Below are positions 1 to 6,544 of a stretch of 14,636 nucleotides of DNA, piece by piece. The translations under genes and the position numbers were made by a program. The notes beneath the pieces were generated by a model. That model saw only the letters and a program-made list of their open reading frames with translations, was not told the origin of the DNA and searched no databases. Every line of letters begins with the position of its first letter. The stretch's first letter is position 1. This stretch comes from Candidatus Methylomirabilota bacterium (GTDB lineage: Bacteria; Methylomirabilota; Methylomirabilia; Methylomirabilales; 2-02-FULL-66-22). Where the stretch lies: assembly GCA_016209725.1 (NCBI GenBank), contig JACQVO010000119.1:1-14636 (forward strand). Direction: 5' to 3'.

Positions 1-583
1 CCGGCGCCCCGTGGACCGCGGGGAACCGGCCGCTGACCTGAACGGCGCGGGGCACCAGTGCCGCCGGGATCGGGCGCATCGTCACCACCAGGGGACCGCA
101 GAAGGCCCCGGCCGGGACGCAGGCCACCGATGTGAGGAACATCGAGACGTTCTTCCCCTCCTCGATGTGGCGGACCGGGACCCCGGCCTGGAGCAGCGCC
201 GTTTCGAACGAGAAGCTGCAACCGAGCAGGAACGCGACGAGATCCCGTGTCCATACCGCCTTGAGGTCGGCCACCTCTTCGACGAGCTTTCCGTCGCGGT
301 AGATCCGATACCTGGGGATGTCGGTCCGAAGATCCGCCCCCGGGGCCGAGAGCCTGGGCTCAGGCGATCCGGTATCCGTCACCTCGATCACCGGGCACGG
401 CTTCGGGTTCCGCTGGGCGAAGAGGAGGAAATCGTAGGCGACCTCGCGCGGCAGGACCACCAAGTTCGCCTGAACGTATCCCGGCGCCAACCCGGCCGTC
501 GGCTTGCGCCACTGGCCTTGACGAATCATCATCCGGGCCTCAAGACCGGTCGTCATGCTCGGCATGTTCTGGTACGCCCCCAT
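1..583 (-). CDS. DUF1445/UPF0317 family protein (D-glutamate cyclase-like, putative hydro-lyase), 3' end outside window
   Basis: The minus strand is open from an ATG at 583 to the window edge (194 codons), so the C terminus is missing. The translation carries the family's conserved stretches in order: KPTAGLAPGYVQANLVVLP, AQRNPKPCPVIEV, a DLRTDIPRYRIYRDGKLVEE block, LGCSFSFETALLQAG, RHIEEGKNV, and VQVSGRFPAVHGAP at the edge. These identify the UPF0317/DUF1445 family, whose eukaryotic relative is a mitochondrial D-glutamate cyclase; bacterial members are annotated as putative hydro-lyases with unproven substrates. A TAG lies in frame three codons before the ATG, so the start is 583 or one of the ATGs at 565 and 556; AGGG about five bases upstream favours 583. 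The upstream neighbour is divergent. The overlapping plus-strand reading frame is a shadow. Confidence 0.93.
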   Translation of the reverse strand, partial: MGAYQNMPSMTTGLEARMMIRQGQWRKPTAGLAPGYVQANLVVLPREVAYDFLLFAQRNPKPCPVIEVTDTGSPEPRLSAPGADLRTDIPRYRIYRDGKLVEEVADLKAVWTRDLVAFLLGCSFSFETALLQAGVPVRHIEEGKNVSMFLTSVACVPAGAFCGPLVVTMRPIPAALVPRAVQVSGRFPAVHGAP

Positions 584-758
584 GTTGCCCTACCCTTCAT
601 CCACATCGGTGGACCCGCCCTTTGAACCAATCGCCTCCTGGATGTCGGCGCCGGCTCTTGAGAAGCCGTAGCCGAATCGTGAAGCGGGTACCCAGGGATT
701 GGTCTTCTCGGACTCCTGGTAATCCTCTGGTTACGGAATGGGAGGATTCGCGAAACGG

Positions 759-787
759 TTGACTTGAAGTACGACTACCTTTACAGT
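759..787 (+). promoter_or_regulatory. Candidate sigma70 promoter for the restriction-like gene
   Basis: TTGACT (759-764) and TACAGT (782-787) are separated by exactly 17 bases, matching 5/6 and 4/6 of the sigma70 consensus. The predicted transcription start near 794 leaves a leader of about 110 bases before the ATG at 904. The match is by eye; no expression evidence exists. Confidence 0.4.
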
Positions 788-804
788 ACCGGCCGCATTA
801 CTGT
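783..804. promoter_or_regulatory. Inverted repeat overlapping the candidate promoter (possible operator)
   Basis: ACAGTA (783-788) and TACTGT (799-804) are perfect inverted 6-base arms with a 10-base spacer. The left arm overlaps the -10 of the plus-strand promoter and the right arm overlaps the TTGACA of the minus strand. A dimeric repressor here could affect both divergent genes, but the arms are short and chance is not excluded. Confidence 0.3.
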
Positions 805-903
805 CAATTCATGCTTGTGTCCTGAATGGGTTTGAAGGACAGGTTTTGCTTGGCGCGCTTTGAAACCTTTACATAGGCTCCGCTCGATAGGTCGGGATGA
901 CCG

Positions 904-1482
904 ATGATTCATCCACGGCTACCCCAAAGCCTCAGAAGGCCTGACGGATGGGATCCTTCCATTCCTTTGCCCAAGGGCCTGACCATCGCTCACCTGAAGA
1001 AGGCGCGCGAATACCTCCAGCGAGAACTGAATGGCCTTGTAGAGGTGTACGAGGAGCAGGCGAATGTCTTCAGCGGCCTTGTGGGCATTTACGGAGCGAG
1101 GGCCCTGGACGCGTTCAGCCCATATGAGAAGCACCGCCACAAGGACCTCGCCCAACAACGATTCCCCGACCTGCGACACAAATCGGCGGGACCGAAGCCC
1201 CCACCCAGCCTTTCTTTGGAATCCAAGGGAAGCAAACGGCCCTGGGAACTCCAATCCCACTATGACCATCCGGGCTGGTATATCGTCTGGCGTTACCTTG
1301 TCGACGAAACGGAGACCATCGAGCCGGGGTTGAAAGTGGTCGTGTGGCGCATTGATGTGGCCTTCCTGGAAAAGAAGGACTGGAAGTACGAGGCAAGCAC
1401 AGCAGGAGCGGGTGGCGGCGGACGGACGCACACTTTCGGGATTCGGAACGCAGCGAAGGTTTTCAGAGAGAAATCACTTTAG
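904..1482 (+). CDS. Candidate type II restriction endonuclease (PD-(D/E)xK-like), partner of the adjacent methyltransferase
   Basis: A 192-residue protein. An in-frame TGA at 898-900 makes the ATG at 904 the first start. Residues 30-75 look helical. They are followed by P88-D89 and, 17 residues on, E106-S107-K108 in SLESKGSKRPW, which fits a PD-x(n)-(D/E)xK nuclease core. Downstream are an aromatic block (HPGWYIVWRY, 122-131), VVVWRIDVAFL (146-155) and a Gly-rich AGAGGGGRTHTFG (167-179) that looks like a conserved active-site or DNA-contact segment. The gene converges on a DNA methyltransferase and their stops overlap by 9 bases, the arrangement expected of a restriction-modification pair. 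Codon use and protein character support real coding; the minus-strand frame across it is a shadow. The nuclease assignment is inference from motif and context, and the recognition site is unknown. Confidence 0.65.
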   Translation: MIHPRLPQSLRRPDGWDPSIPLPKGLTIAHLKKAREYLQRELNGLVEVYEEQANVFSGLVGIYGARALDAFSPYEKHRHKDLAQQRFPDLRHKSAGPKPPPSLSLESKGSKRPWELQSHYDHPGWYIVWRYLVDETETIEPGLKVVVWRIDVAFLEKKDWKYEASTAGAGGGGRTHTFGIRNAAKVFREKSL

Positions 1483-2451
1483 CTGTCTTGGCCCCCGCTT
1501 CGAGTCACTTCTCCGCCTGTTTGGAGCCGCTTCACGTGGTGCGGTTCCTCCCCCGTTCCCATTCGCACCCTCAAAGCGGTGCCATTCCACCTGAAGCGCG
1601 GCCAACTTTGGGATGGCACGCTTTGCGAGCTTTACGAACTCTGGATCGAGCTCCACACCGATTGATTCGTACCCCACCGCCTCTGCCGCAGCCAGCGTCG
1701 AGCCGCTTCCCATGAAGGGGTCGAGGACAACCCCTTTCCCTAGTGGTAGGGCCCCCCAGACAATCTGGCGCATGAACCGTTGCGGCTTGAGTGAGGGGTG
1801 CGGCGCGATTCCCACTTCGAGATCCGGTGGAGTTTCACTTCGCAGGACGTCAGGAAAAGGCTGGCCGCCAGGAGTCCTCCGGAGGCCACCCGTCGCCCAT
1901 TTTCGGAGGTTCTCCGAAACTCTTTGTTCAGAGATGGGCTTCCTGAAAAGCAACCACGGCTCGTAGCAGCTTCGAGGCATCACGGAAATGTCTGGGAATT
2001 CTCTTTCCGCATTCTTGGGCCTGTCCCCTCCTCGAAGGGTCCTCACTAACCGAACGATTTCCCCGCGCCGTTCGAGCCCCGCGGCCAGCAGGCCTTGACA
2101 AAGGTACGGGGAAACCAGGGGGTTGGATGCGATGAAGATTGCCCCGCCCGGGACGAGAACCTTGTGAACACGCCCGCCCCATTCCTCAAAGAAAACGCGA
2201 ATGCCGTTCAGTTCTCTTCGGGATAAGACTGTGAAGCGTGGAAGGGGCTTACGCTCCGCGCCGCCAATACTTGGTGGGATTCGCCACACTCCTCCCCGGC
2301 CGGCACGCATCTTCTCCATCTGGGTCCTGCTGTATTCAAGTAGCCCAAACGGAGGATCCGTGACAACGGCATGAATCGAATTGGGGTCCCTCTCCCCCAG
2401 CCAGGCAAAGCAGTCACCGTTCACAATCTCGTAACCCATGTCCCCACCCAT
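1474..2451 (-). CDS. Site-specific DNA methyltransferase, beta-class amino-methyltransferase
   Basis: A 325-residue protein that transfers a methyl group from SAM to an exocyclic amino group in DNA. The catalytic motif IV, TDPPFG (D32-F35), precedes the SAM-binding region at the C-terminal end: HPSLKPQ (218-224), VVLDPFMGSGST (241-252), then GVELDP (265-270). The order IV - target recognition - X - I defines the beta class, and DPPF suggests N6-adenine, although N4-cytosine is possible. Residues 40-215 hold the variable region likely to set specificity. After about residue 292 the tail is basic and low-complexity, and this is the part that overlaps the neighbouring nuclease-like gene. The ATG at 2439 (MGYEIVNGDCF) has a better Shine-Dalgarno (GGTGGGG) than the ATG at 2451 and may be the true start. 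It follows an RHH gene by 47 bases, probably as one operon. Confidence 0.93.
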   Translation of the reverse strand: MGGDMGYEIVNGDCFAWLGERDPNSIHAVVTDPPFGLLEYSRTQMEKMRAGRGGVWRIPPSIGGAERKPLPRFTVLSRRELNGIRVFFEEWGGRVHKVLVPGGAIFIASNPLVSPYLCQGLLAAGLERRGEIVRLVRTLRGGDRPKNAEREFPDISVMPRSCYEPWLLFRKPISEQRVSENLRKWATGGLRRTPGGQPFPDVLRSETPPDLEVGIAPHPSLKPQRFMRQIVWGALPLGKGVVLDPFMGSGSTLAAAEAVGYESIGVELDPEFVKLAKRAIPKLAALQVEWHRFEGANGNGGGTAPREAAPNRRRSDSKRGPRQLK

Positions 2452-2498
2452 TTTCGCGCGTTCGCCCTCATGAGTCCACGGCGAACTCGGCGGGCACT

Positions 2499-2693
2499 CT
2501 ACCCCCGGGACGAAGTCAACCGAGACTTCCTTCGAGCTGACAAATATTCCGCCAGTGCCTCCTGAACCACTTGGGTTACCGACTTGTCGGCGTCGATTGC
2601 GTAATGTTGGACTTCTTTGACAAAGTCTTCCGGCAATCGAACCTGCAGGGGCCTATCTCTTTCTCTCTCGCCGCTCTTGACTTTGTTCGCCAT
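2499..2693 (-). CDS. Ribbon-helix-helix (CopG/Arc-like) DNA-binding protein
   Basis: A 64-residue protein with the short RHH layout: a basic N terminus, a beta strand at residues 15-20 (PLQVRL), helix 1 at about 21-33 (PEDFVKEVQHYAI), and helix 2 at about 38-52 (SVTQVVQEALAEYLSA). RHH dimers bind DNA through the paired strand. The ATG at 2693 follows a strong Shine-Dalgarno (GAGGAG, spacing about 6). It lies directly upstream of the methyltransferase on the same strand, with a promoter and overlapping dyad just upstream, so autoregulation and control of the modification gene is a reasonable inference. An alternative is an orphan antitoxin; no toxin gene adjoins it. Confidence 0.85.
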   Translation of the reverse strand: MANKVKSGERERDRPLQVRLPEDFVKEVQHYAIDADKSVTQVVQEALAEYLSARRKSRLTSSRG

Positions 2694-2712
2694 CTGACTC
2701 CTCTAGGTTACT

Positions 2713-2740
2713 TGGTTGAAATCATGAATACATGCAACCA
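2713..2740. promoter_or_regulatory. Dyad over the RHH/methyltransferase promoter (candidate RHH operator)
   Basis: TGGTTG (2713-2718) and CAACCA (2735-2740) are perfect inverted 6-base arms. Two self-complementary CATG tetramers (2723-2726 and 2731-2734) lie between them, though not symmetrically placed. The element covers the -10 (2725-2730) of the minus-strand promoter and ends about 20 bases upstream of the RHH start, the position expected for an autorepressor site. Confidence 0.4.
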
Positions 2741-2753
2741 GGAAACCTGTCAA
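2725..2753 (-). promoter_or_regulatory. Candidate sigma70 promoter for the RHH-methyltransferase operon
   Basis: On the minus strand a perfect TTGACA (complement of 2748-2753) is followed after exactly 17 bases by TATTCA (complement of 2725-2730). The -35 is ideal and the -10 is weak (3/6). Transcription would begin about 25 bases before the RHH start codon, giving a short leader that includes the Shine-Dalgarno. Confidence 0.5.
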
Positions 2754-2874
2754 GCTCTATTTCCGACAAACCGTCGCCGACCCGACGAGTTGCTTTCTCC
2801 GATCTCTAGTGCAGATCAGTAGCGACTTCAGGCGAAACCTTCGTCCCACATAGCGGACCGTCCACTGAAAGGCA

Positions 2875-2916
2875 TTGGCCCCCAGTGGCTTTCGTGGTAC
2901 TGTTTTTTGCCACGAA
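2875..2916 (+). promoter_or_regulatory. Upstream region of larB: weak promoter-like hexamers and a 7-base inverted repeat
   Basis: TTGGCC (2875-2880) and TACTGT (2898-2903) are 17 bases apart but match the sigma70 consensus poorly. More distinct is an inverted repeat, TTCGTGG (2891-2897) and CCACGAA (2910-2916), with a 12-base T-rich loop. It lies about 35 bases before the larB start and could be an operator or a leader hairpin. Confidence 0.3.
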
Positions 2917-2951
2917 TCCGAACATCTGACACCCGACACGAACAGGACACC

Positions 2952-3773
2952 ATGAATCGGGAAGAACTGCTGAGGTTGCTGAGGCAGATTCGCACTGGCA
3001 AAATGACTCCCGAGAAAGCGGTGGAGCGCCTCCGCCATCTCCCCTACGAGGATCTCGGCTTCGCCCGCATGGACAACCATCGCGCCATCCGGCAGGGGTT
3101 CCCCGAGGTCATCTTCTGCGAGGGGAAGACGGTTGACCAGGCCGCCACGATCGCGCGACGGAGTTTGGAGCGGCACGGCATGCTCCTGGCCACCCGTGCC
3201 TCCCGGGAGATTTTCACCGCCATAAAGACCAAGGTCCCCCGGGCGATCTACCACCCACTCAGCCGCGCCATCGTGGTCAAGCCCGTCCGCCCCGCTCCTC
3301 CGATTGGCCGGGTCCTGGTCCTGAGCGCCGGCACGTCCGATATCCCGGTAGCCGAGGAGGCGGCGGTGACCGCCGACCTCTTGGGGAGCCGGGTGGAGAC
3401 CCTGTACGACGTCGGGGTGGCCGGGCTCCATCGCATCCTGGACAAGCGGGCGGCCTTGGACGCGGCGCGTGTCCTCGTGGTGGTCGCAGGGATGGACGGC
3501 GTGCTGCCCTCCGTCGTGGGCGGCCTGGTGGACAAGCCGGTGATCGCGGTCCCGACCAGCATCGGCTATGGCGCAAGCTTTCAGGGCCTGGCGGCGCTGC
3601 TCACCATGCTGAACTCCTGCGCGGCGGGGGTGGCGGTCGTGAACATCGACAACGGGTTCGGCGCGGGCGTCCTGGCGCATCGGATCAACGTCATGGGCGA
3701 CAGCGGAGAACAGAGAGCCGACAGCGATAGCGACAGGGACAGCGGATCCCGGAAGAGGAAAAGGCCCCGGTAG
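2952..3773 (+). CDS. larB: LarB, nickel-pincer cofactor biosynthesis (pyridinium-3,5-bisthiocarboxylate mononucleotide pathway)
   Basis: LarB carboxylates and hydrolyses nicotinic acid adenine dinucleotide to make pyridinium-3,5-biscarboxylic acid mononucleotide, the first step to the nickel-pincer cofactor of lactate racemase-type enzymes. The 273-residue product has the family N terminus (residues 1-110, with VERLRHLPYEDLGFARMD and the PEVIFCEGKT segment). A PurE/AIR-carboxylase-like domain follows: LVLSAGTSDIPVAEEA (123-137), VVVAGMDGVLPSVVGGL (177-192), and VPTSIGYGASFQGL (200-213). The ATG at 2952 has AGGA six bases upstream and gives the family N terminus; an ATG at 2907 would add 15 unrelated residues. 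The family normally ends near LAHRIN (about 246). The last 26 or so residues here are a charged DSDSDRDSGSRKRKR-type tail encoded by a repeat. larC follows after 310 bases. Confidence 0.95.
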   Translation: MNREELLRLLRQIRTGKMTPEKAVERLRHLPYEDLGFARMDNHRAIRQGFPEVIFCEGKTVDQAATIARRSLERHGMLLATRASREIFTAIKTKVPRAIYHPLSRAIVVKPVRPAPPIGRVLVLSAGTSDIPVAEEAAVTADLLGSRVETLYDVGVAGLHRILDKRAALDAARVLVVVAGMDGVLPSVVGGLVDKPVIAVPTSIGYGASFQGLAALLTMLNSCAAGVAVVNIDNGFGAGVLAHRINVMGDSGEQRADSDSDRDSGSRKRKRPR

Positions 3774-4018
3774 TGTACTCTCTCAGAAATGGCTTCACAG
3801 CAGCCCCGTTCGGGCTGAGCTTGTCGAAGCCGTTCGGCTCAGGTCACGACGAAGACCGGATTCCGCACCCTTCGACACGCCTGCCCTGAGTCGCGTTGCA
3901 CCCTTCGACAAGCTCTCAGGGCGAACGCAGTCGAAGGGCTCAGGGTGAACGGAATTGTAAAGGAGTCTGGGAGTCACCACAGTAGTCTTTTAGCTGTCGC
4001 TATCCCTGTCGCTGTCGA
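3718..4018. repeat. Inverted GACAGCGA/GATAGCGACAG repeat pair flanking the larB-larC intergenic block
   Basis: The plus strand at about 3718-3745 is built of GACAGCGA, GATAGCGACAG and GGGACAGC units. The minus strand at about 3992-4018 contains the same units in different order; GATAGCGACAG is shared exactly. The pair brackets the hairpin-repeat cluster at 3807-3952. The left copy lies inside the larB frame and encodes its unusual Asp/Ser/Arg tail. Confidence 0.6.
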
Positions 4019-4083
4019 AACCATCCAAGAGCAATGCGGGCAGCGACCCGGATACCCCTAACCAGAGGAGAGGCGTTTCACCC
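3774..4083. other. larB-larC intergenic region composed mainly of repeats
   Basis: No gene is seen in these 310 bases. Most of it is the hairpin-repeat cluster (3807-3952) and the right copy of the inverted repeat pair (about 3992-4018). Just before larC is GAGGAGAGG, about 12 bases from the ATG, which serves as a distant Shine-Dalgarno. No convincing promoter was found, so larC may be read from larB or from a site not recognised here. Confidence 0.6.
3807..3952. repeat. Cluster of dispersed hairpin repeats with GAGCTTGTCGA core (locus A)
   Basis: At least three to four partial copies of a short repeat occur. One has core GAGCTTGTCGA at 3817-3827 with 4-base arms GGCT/AGCC. One reads CCCTTCGACA at about 3868. 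One has CCCT (3901-3904) and AGGG (3918-3921) around a 13-base core on the opposite strand, and a last degenerate copy starts near 3930. Related copies lie at 12107-12166 and 13329-13351. They resemble REP-type extragenic palindromes. Confidence 0.75.
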
Positions 4084-5292
4084 ATGCGCATCGGCTATTT
4101 CGACTGCTTCAGCGGCGTCAGCGGGGACATGATCCTGGGGGCCCTGGTGAATGCCGGCCTGGCGGTGGAAGAACTGCAAACGGCCATCTCCGGCCTCGGC
4201 GTCCCGGGCATCCAGCTTTCCGCGGAGCAGGTGAAGCGGGGCCCGTTCGTGGGGACCCGGGTCCACGTGCGGACCGATGAGCACGGGCAGCCGCACCGGC
4301 GCCTCCCGGACATCGAGGCGATCCTGGAGAAGGCGGCGATCCCGCCCCCCGTTCGGGCCGACGCCAGGCGGATCTTCCGCCGTCTGGCGGAAGCCGAGGC
4401 GACGGTCCACGGCACGACGCCCGACCGGATCCACTTCCACGAGGTGGGGGCCCTGGATGCCCTGGCGGACGTCGTCGGGGCGGCATGGGGGATCAGCCGC
4501 CTCGGTCTTGCGCAGATCCACGTCTCGCCCATCAACCTCGGCGGGGGATTCGTTCAAGCCGCCCACGGGAAGATGCCGGTGCCGGCTCCGGGCACGGCCG
4601 CCCTCCTAGCCGGCGTCCCTGCCTACGGCAGCGAGATTGCCATTGAACTCACCACCCCCACGGGGGCCGCCATCCTCACCACTCTAGCGACCGGCTACGG
4701 GCCCATGCCGTCCATGACCCTCCGGCGCGTGGCCTACGGGGCGGGCCAGCGCGACCTCGCGGAGCAGCCCAATCTCCTTCGCCTGATGATCGGGGAGCTG
4801 TCAGGCGACCTGGACCGCGACCAGGTGACCGTCCTGGAGGCGACCATTGACGACATGAACCCGCAGTTCTTCGAGCCCCTCATGCATCGCCTGTTCGAGG
4901 CCGGGGCGCTGGACGTCTTCCTCTCGCCCGTCATCATGAAGAAATCGCGGCCCGGCACCACGCTGACCGTCCTGGCGGAGGCGGGCCTCGCCGAGCGCTG
5001 CGCCGCCCTGATCCTGACCCACAGCACCACCTTCGGCGTCCGTGCCCACACCGCCACGCGGTGGAAGCTGGCTCGGGACATCATCACTGTGACCACGCCT
5101 CATGGACCCGTGCGGGTCAAACGCGGCCGGTCCGGCGACCGGATCACGATCGTTTCACCGGAATACGAAGATTGCCGGCGACTGTCCCTGGCCACGGGCG
5201 TCCCCATCCAGGTGATCCATGACGAGGCGCGCCAGGCCGCCAGTCGGGAGGGGGACACCGGGGCCGAGGTTCCCGGTGATCCCGAGGGGTAA
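4084..5292 (+). CDS. larC: LarC, nickel insertase (cyclometallase) for the nickel-pincer cofactor
   Basis: LarC uses CTP to insert nickel into pyridinium-3,5-bisthiocarboxylic acid mononucleotide, completing the cofactor. The 402-residue product is full length for the family and encoded as one uninterrupted frame, unlike the split larC1/larC2 of Lactobacillus plantarum, which needs a frameshift. Markers are YFDCFSGVSGDMILGAL (5-21), DRIHFHEVGALDALADVVGA (114-133), NLGGGFVQAAHG (151-162) and TTPTGAAIL (190-198) in the first domain. The C-terminal domain has ATIDDMNPQFFE (253-264) and MKKSRPG (285-291). The start is set by the MRIGYFDCFSG family N terminus. Only 3 bases separate its stop from the glutamate dehydrogenase start, so the two are surely co-transcribed. 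Regulation is not visible. Confidence 0.96.
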   Translation: MRIGYFDCFSGVSGDMILGALVNAGLAVEELQTAISGLGVPGIQLSAEQVKRGPFVGTRVHVRTDEHGQPHRRLPDIEAILEKAAIPPPVRADARRIFRRLAEAEATVHGTTPDRIHFHEVGALDALADVVGAAWGISRLGLAQIHVSPINLGGGFVQAAHGKMPVPAPGTAALLAGVPAYGSEIAIELTTPTGAAILTTLATGYGPMPSMTLRRVAYGAGQRDLAEQPNLLRLMIGELSGDLDRDQVTVLEATIDDMNPQFFEPLMHRLFEAGALDVFLSPVIMKKSRPGTTLTVLAEAGLAERCAALILTHSTTFGVRAHTATRWKLARDIITVTTPHGPVRVKRGRSGDRITIVSPEYEDCRRLSLATGVPIQVIHDEARQAASREGDTGAEVPGDPEG

Positions 5293-5295
5293 CCG

Positions 5296-6543
5296 ATGGC
5301 CACGGCCGAATCCCTTCGCCACGTCCTGACCCAGTTCGAAGTTGCCGCCGAACGCCTCGGTCTTGACGCCGGCCTGCGCCGGCGCCTCCTGGCCTGCGAA
5401 CGGGCGCTGATCGTCTCCGTCCCCACCGTCAGGGACGACGGTCAACTCCAGGTCTTCACCGGCTATCGCGTCCAGCACAACAATACGCTCGGGCCGGCCA
5501 AGGGAGGCGTTCGCTATCATCCCGACGTCACCCTGGATTCCATGACGGCCCTCGCCATGCTCATGACTTGGAAGTGCGCTCTCATGGGCCTGCCGTACGG
5601 GGGAGCCAAAGGCGGCATCGCCTGCGATCCGCGGACCATGTCCCGGCGGGAGCTGGAGCGGATGACCCGCCGCTACACCACCGAGATCTTCCTGATCATC
5701 GGTCCCGACATGGACATCCCCGCCCCCGACATGGGCACCGACGAGCAGATCATGGCTTGGATGATGGATACCTACAGCATGCAGCGCGGGGTGACAGTGC
5801 CCGGCGTGGTCACGGGGAAGCCGTTGCTCCTGGGAGGCTCTCTGGGCCGACGCGAGGCGACGGGACGGGGCGTCTACTACGTCGCCGTGGAGGCGGCGAA
5901 GGTGCTCGGTGTCACGCTGGAGGGGGCCCGGGTTGCCATTCAAGGTTTCGGCAACGTGGGACGGACGGTGGCACAGCAGCTCAAGCAGGAGGGGTGCCGG
6001 ATCGTGGCGGTGACCGGCTCACGCGGCGGACGCTTCCAGGCCGATGGTCTCGACTTGGACCGCCTGCTGGACTACGTCGCGGGTGGTGCCCGGCTGGAGG
6101 AGTGCCCGATCGGCGACCGGATCACCAACGCGGAGCTCTTCGGCCTCCCCTGTGAGATCCTGGTCCCCGCGGCCATCGGTGGCCAAGTCAATGAGGCCAA
6201 CGCTGACCGGATCCGCGCCCGCATTCTGGTGGAGGGGGCCAACGCGCCCACCACCCTCGAGGCCGACGCGATCCTGCGCGAGCGCGGCGTCCTAGTCATC
6301 CCGGACATCCTGGCCAATGCGGGGGGTGTGACTGTCTCGTACTTCGAGTGGGTCCAGGACCTGCAGTTCTACTTCTGGTCCGAGCGGGAGATCAACCTGC
6401 GCCTGCGGGAGATCATGAGTCAGGCATTCCAGCGCGTCCAGGCCGCCGCCGAGCAGCACGCGGTTGACCTTCGCACCGCCGCCCTGATCCTGAGCGTGCA
6501 GCGGGTGGCACAGGGGCACCGCCTGCGGGGACTCTATCCGTAA
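5296..6543 (+). CDS. gdhA: Glutamate dehydrogenase (Glu/Leu/Phe/Val dehydrogenase family)
   Basis: Catalyses reversible oxidative deamination of glutamate to 2-oxoglutarate and ammonia in the cytoplasm. The 415-residue hexameric-type enzyme has PAKGGVRYHP (67-76), the catalytic PYGGAKGGI (100-108, K105), and IPAPDMGT (141-148, D145) in the substrate domain. The NAD(P)-binding domain has IQGFGNVG (215-222), and the closing region includes LVEGANAPTT and IPDILANAGGV. After the second strand of the Rossmann fold the sequence is AVTGSRGG, where many relatives have AVSDS. The loss of that Asp leaves coenzyme preference open. A Shine-Dalgarno, GAGGGG, overlaps the larC stop codon (5284-5289), which suggests translational coupling. 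The link to nickel-cofactor genes is positional, with no known functional tie. A leucine or other amino-acid dehydrogenase is less likely given the overall glutamate dehydrogenase pattern. Confidence 0.94.
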   Translation: MATAESLRHVLTQFEVAAERLGLDAGLRRRLLACERALIVSVPTVRDDGQLQVFTGYRVQHNNTLGPAKGGVRYHPDVTLDSMTALAMLMTWKCALMGLPYGGAKGGIACDPRTMSRRELERMTRRYTTEIFLIIGPDMDIPAPDMGTDEQIMAWMMDTYSMQRGVTVPGVVTGKPLLLGGSLGRREATGRGVYYVAVEAAKVLGVTLEGARVAIQGFGNVGRTVAQQLKQEGCRIVAVTGSRGGRFQADGLDLDRLLDYVAGGARLEECPIGDRITNAELFGLPCEILVPAAIGGQVNEANADRIRARILVEGANAPTTLEADAILRERGVLVIPDILANAGGVTVSYFEWVQDLQFYFWSEREINLRLREIMSQAFQRVQAAAEQHAVDLRTAALILSVQRVAQGHRLRGLYP

Positions 6544-6544
6544 C

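Larger units (their letters stand above)
584..903. other. Divergent intergenic region between the DUF1445 gene and the restriction-like gene
   Basis: This 320-base stretch holds no convincing gene. It is visibly less GC-rich than the flanking genes and carries a sigma70-like promoter for the plus strand (759-787). It also holds an inverted repeat at 783-804, and a further one with 7-base arms AATCCTC (721-727) and GAGGATT (742-748). A perfect TTGACA on the minus strand (complement of 802-807) lacks a good -10 at standard spacing. Confidence 0.6.

Noticed and set aside
11..625. Plus-strand open frame of 204 codons at the left edge
   Set aside because: It is the shadow of the DUF1445 gene, whose minus-strand translation shows many conserved family motifs; the plus product is Arg/Gly/Pro-rich without family character.
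919..1431. Minus-strand open frame opposite the restriction-like gene
   Set aside because: The plus-strand protein has better composition and a candidate active site, and its stop overlaps that of the methyltransferase as expected for a paired gene; the minus frame has no recognisable motif.
2757..3680. Minus-strand open frame of 307 codons opposite larB
   Set aside because: larB on the plus strand is a clear family match; the minus frame is Arg/Gly/His-rich shadow.
3807..3952. CRISPR array
   Set aside because: The repeats are degenerate, occur in both orientations and have no regular spacers; no cas gene is present.
4095..4566. Minus-strand frames opposite larC
   Set aside because: Shadows of larC; composition rich in Arg, Pro and Ser with no family match.
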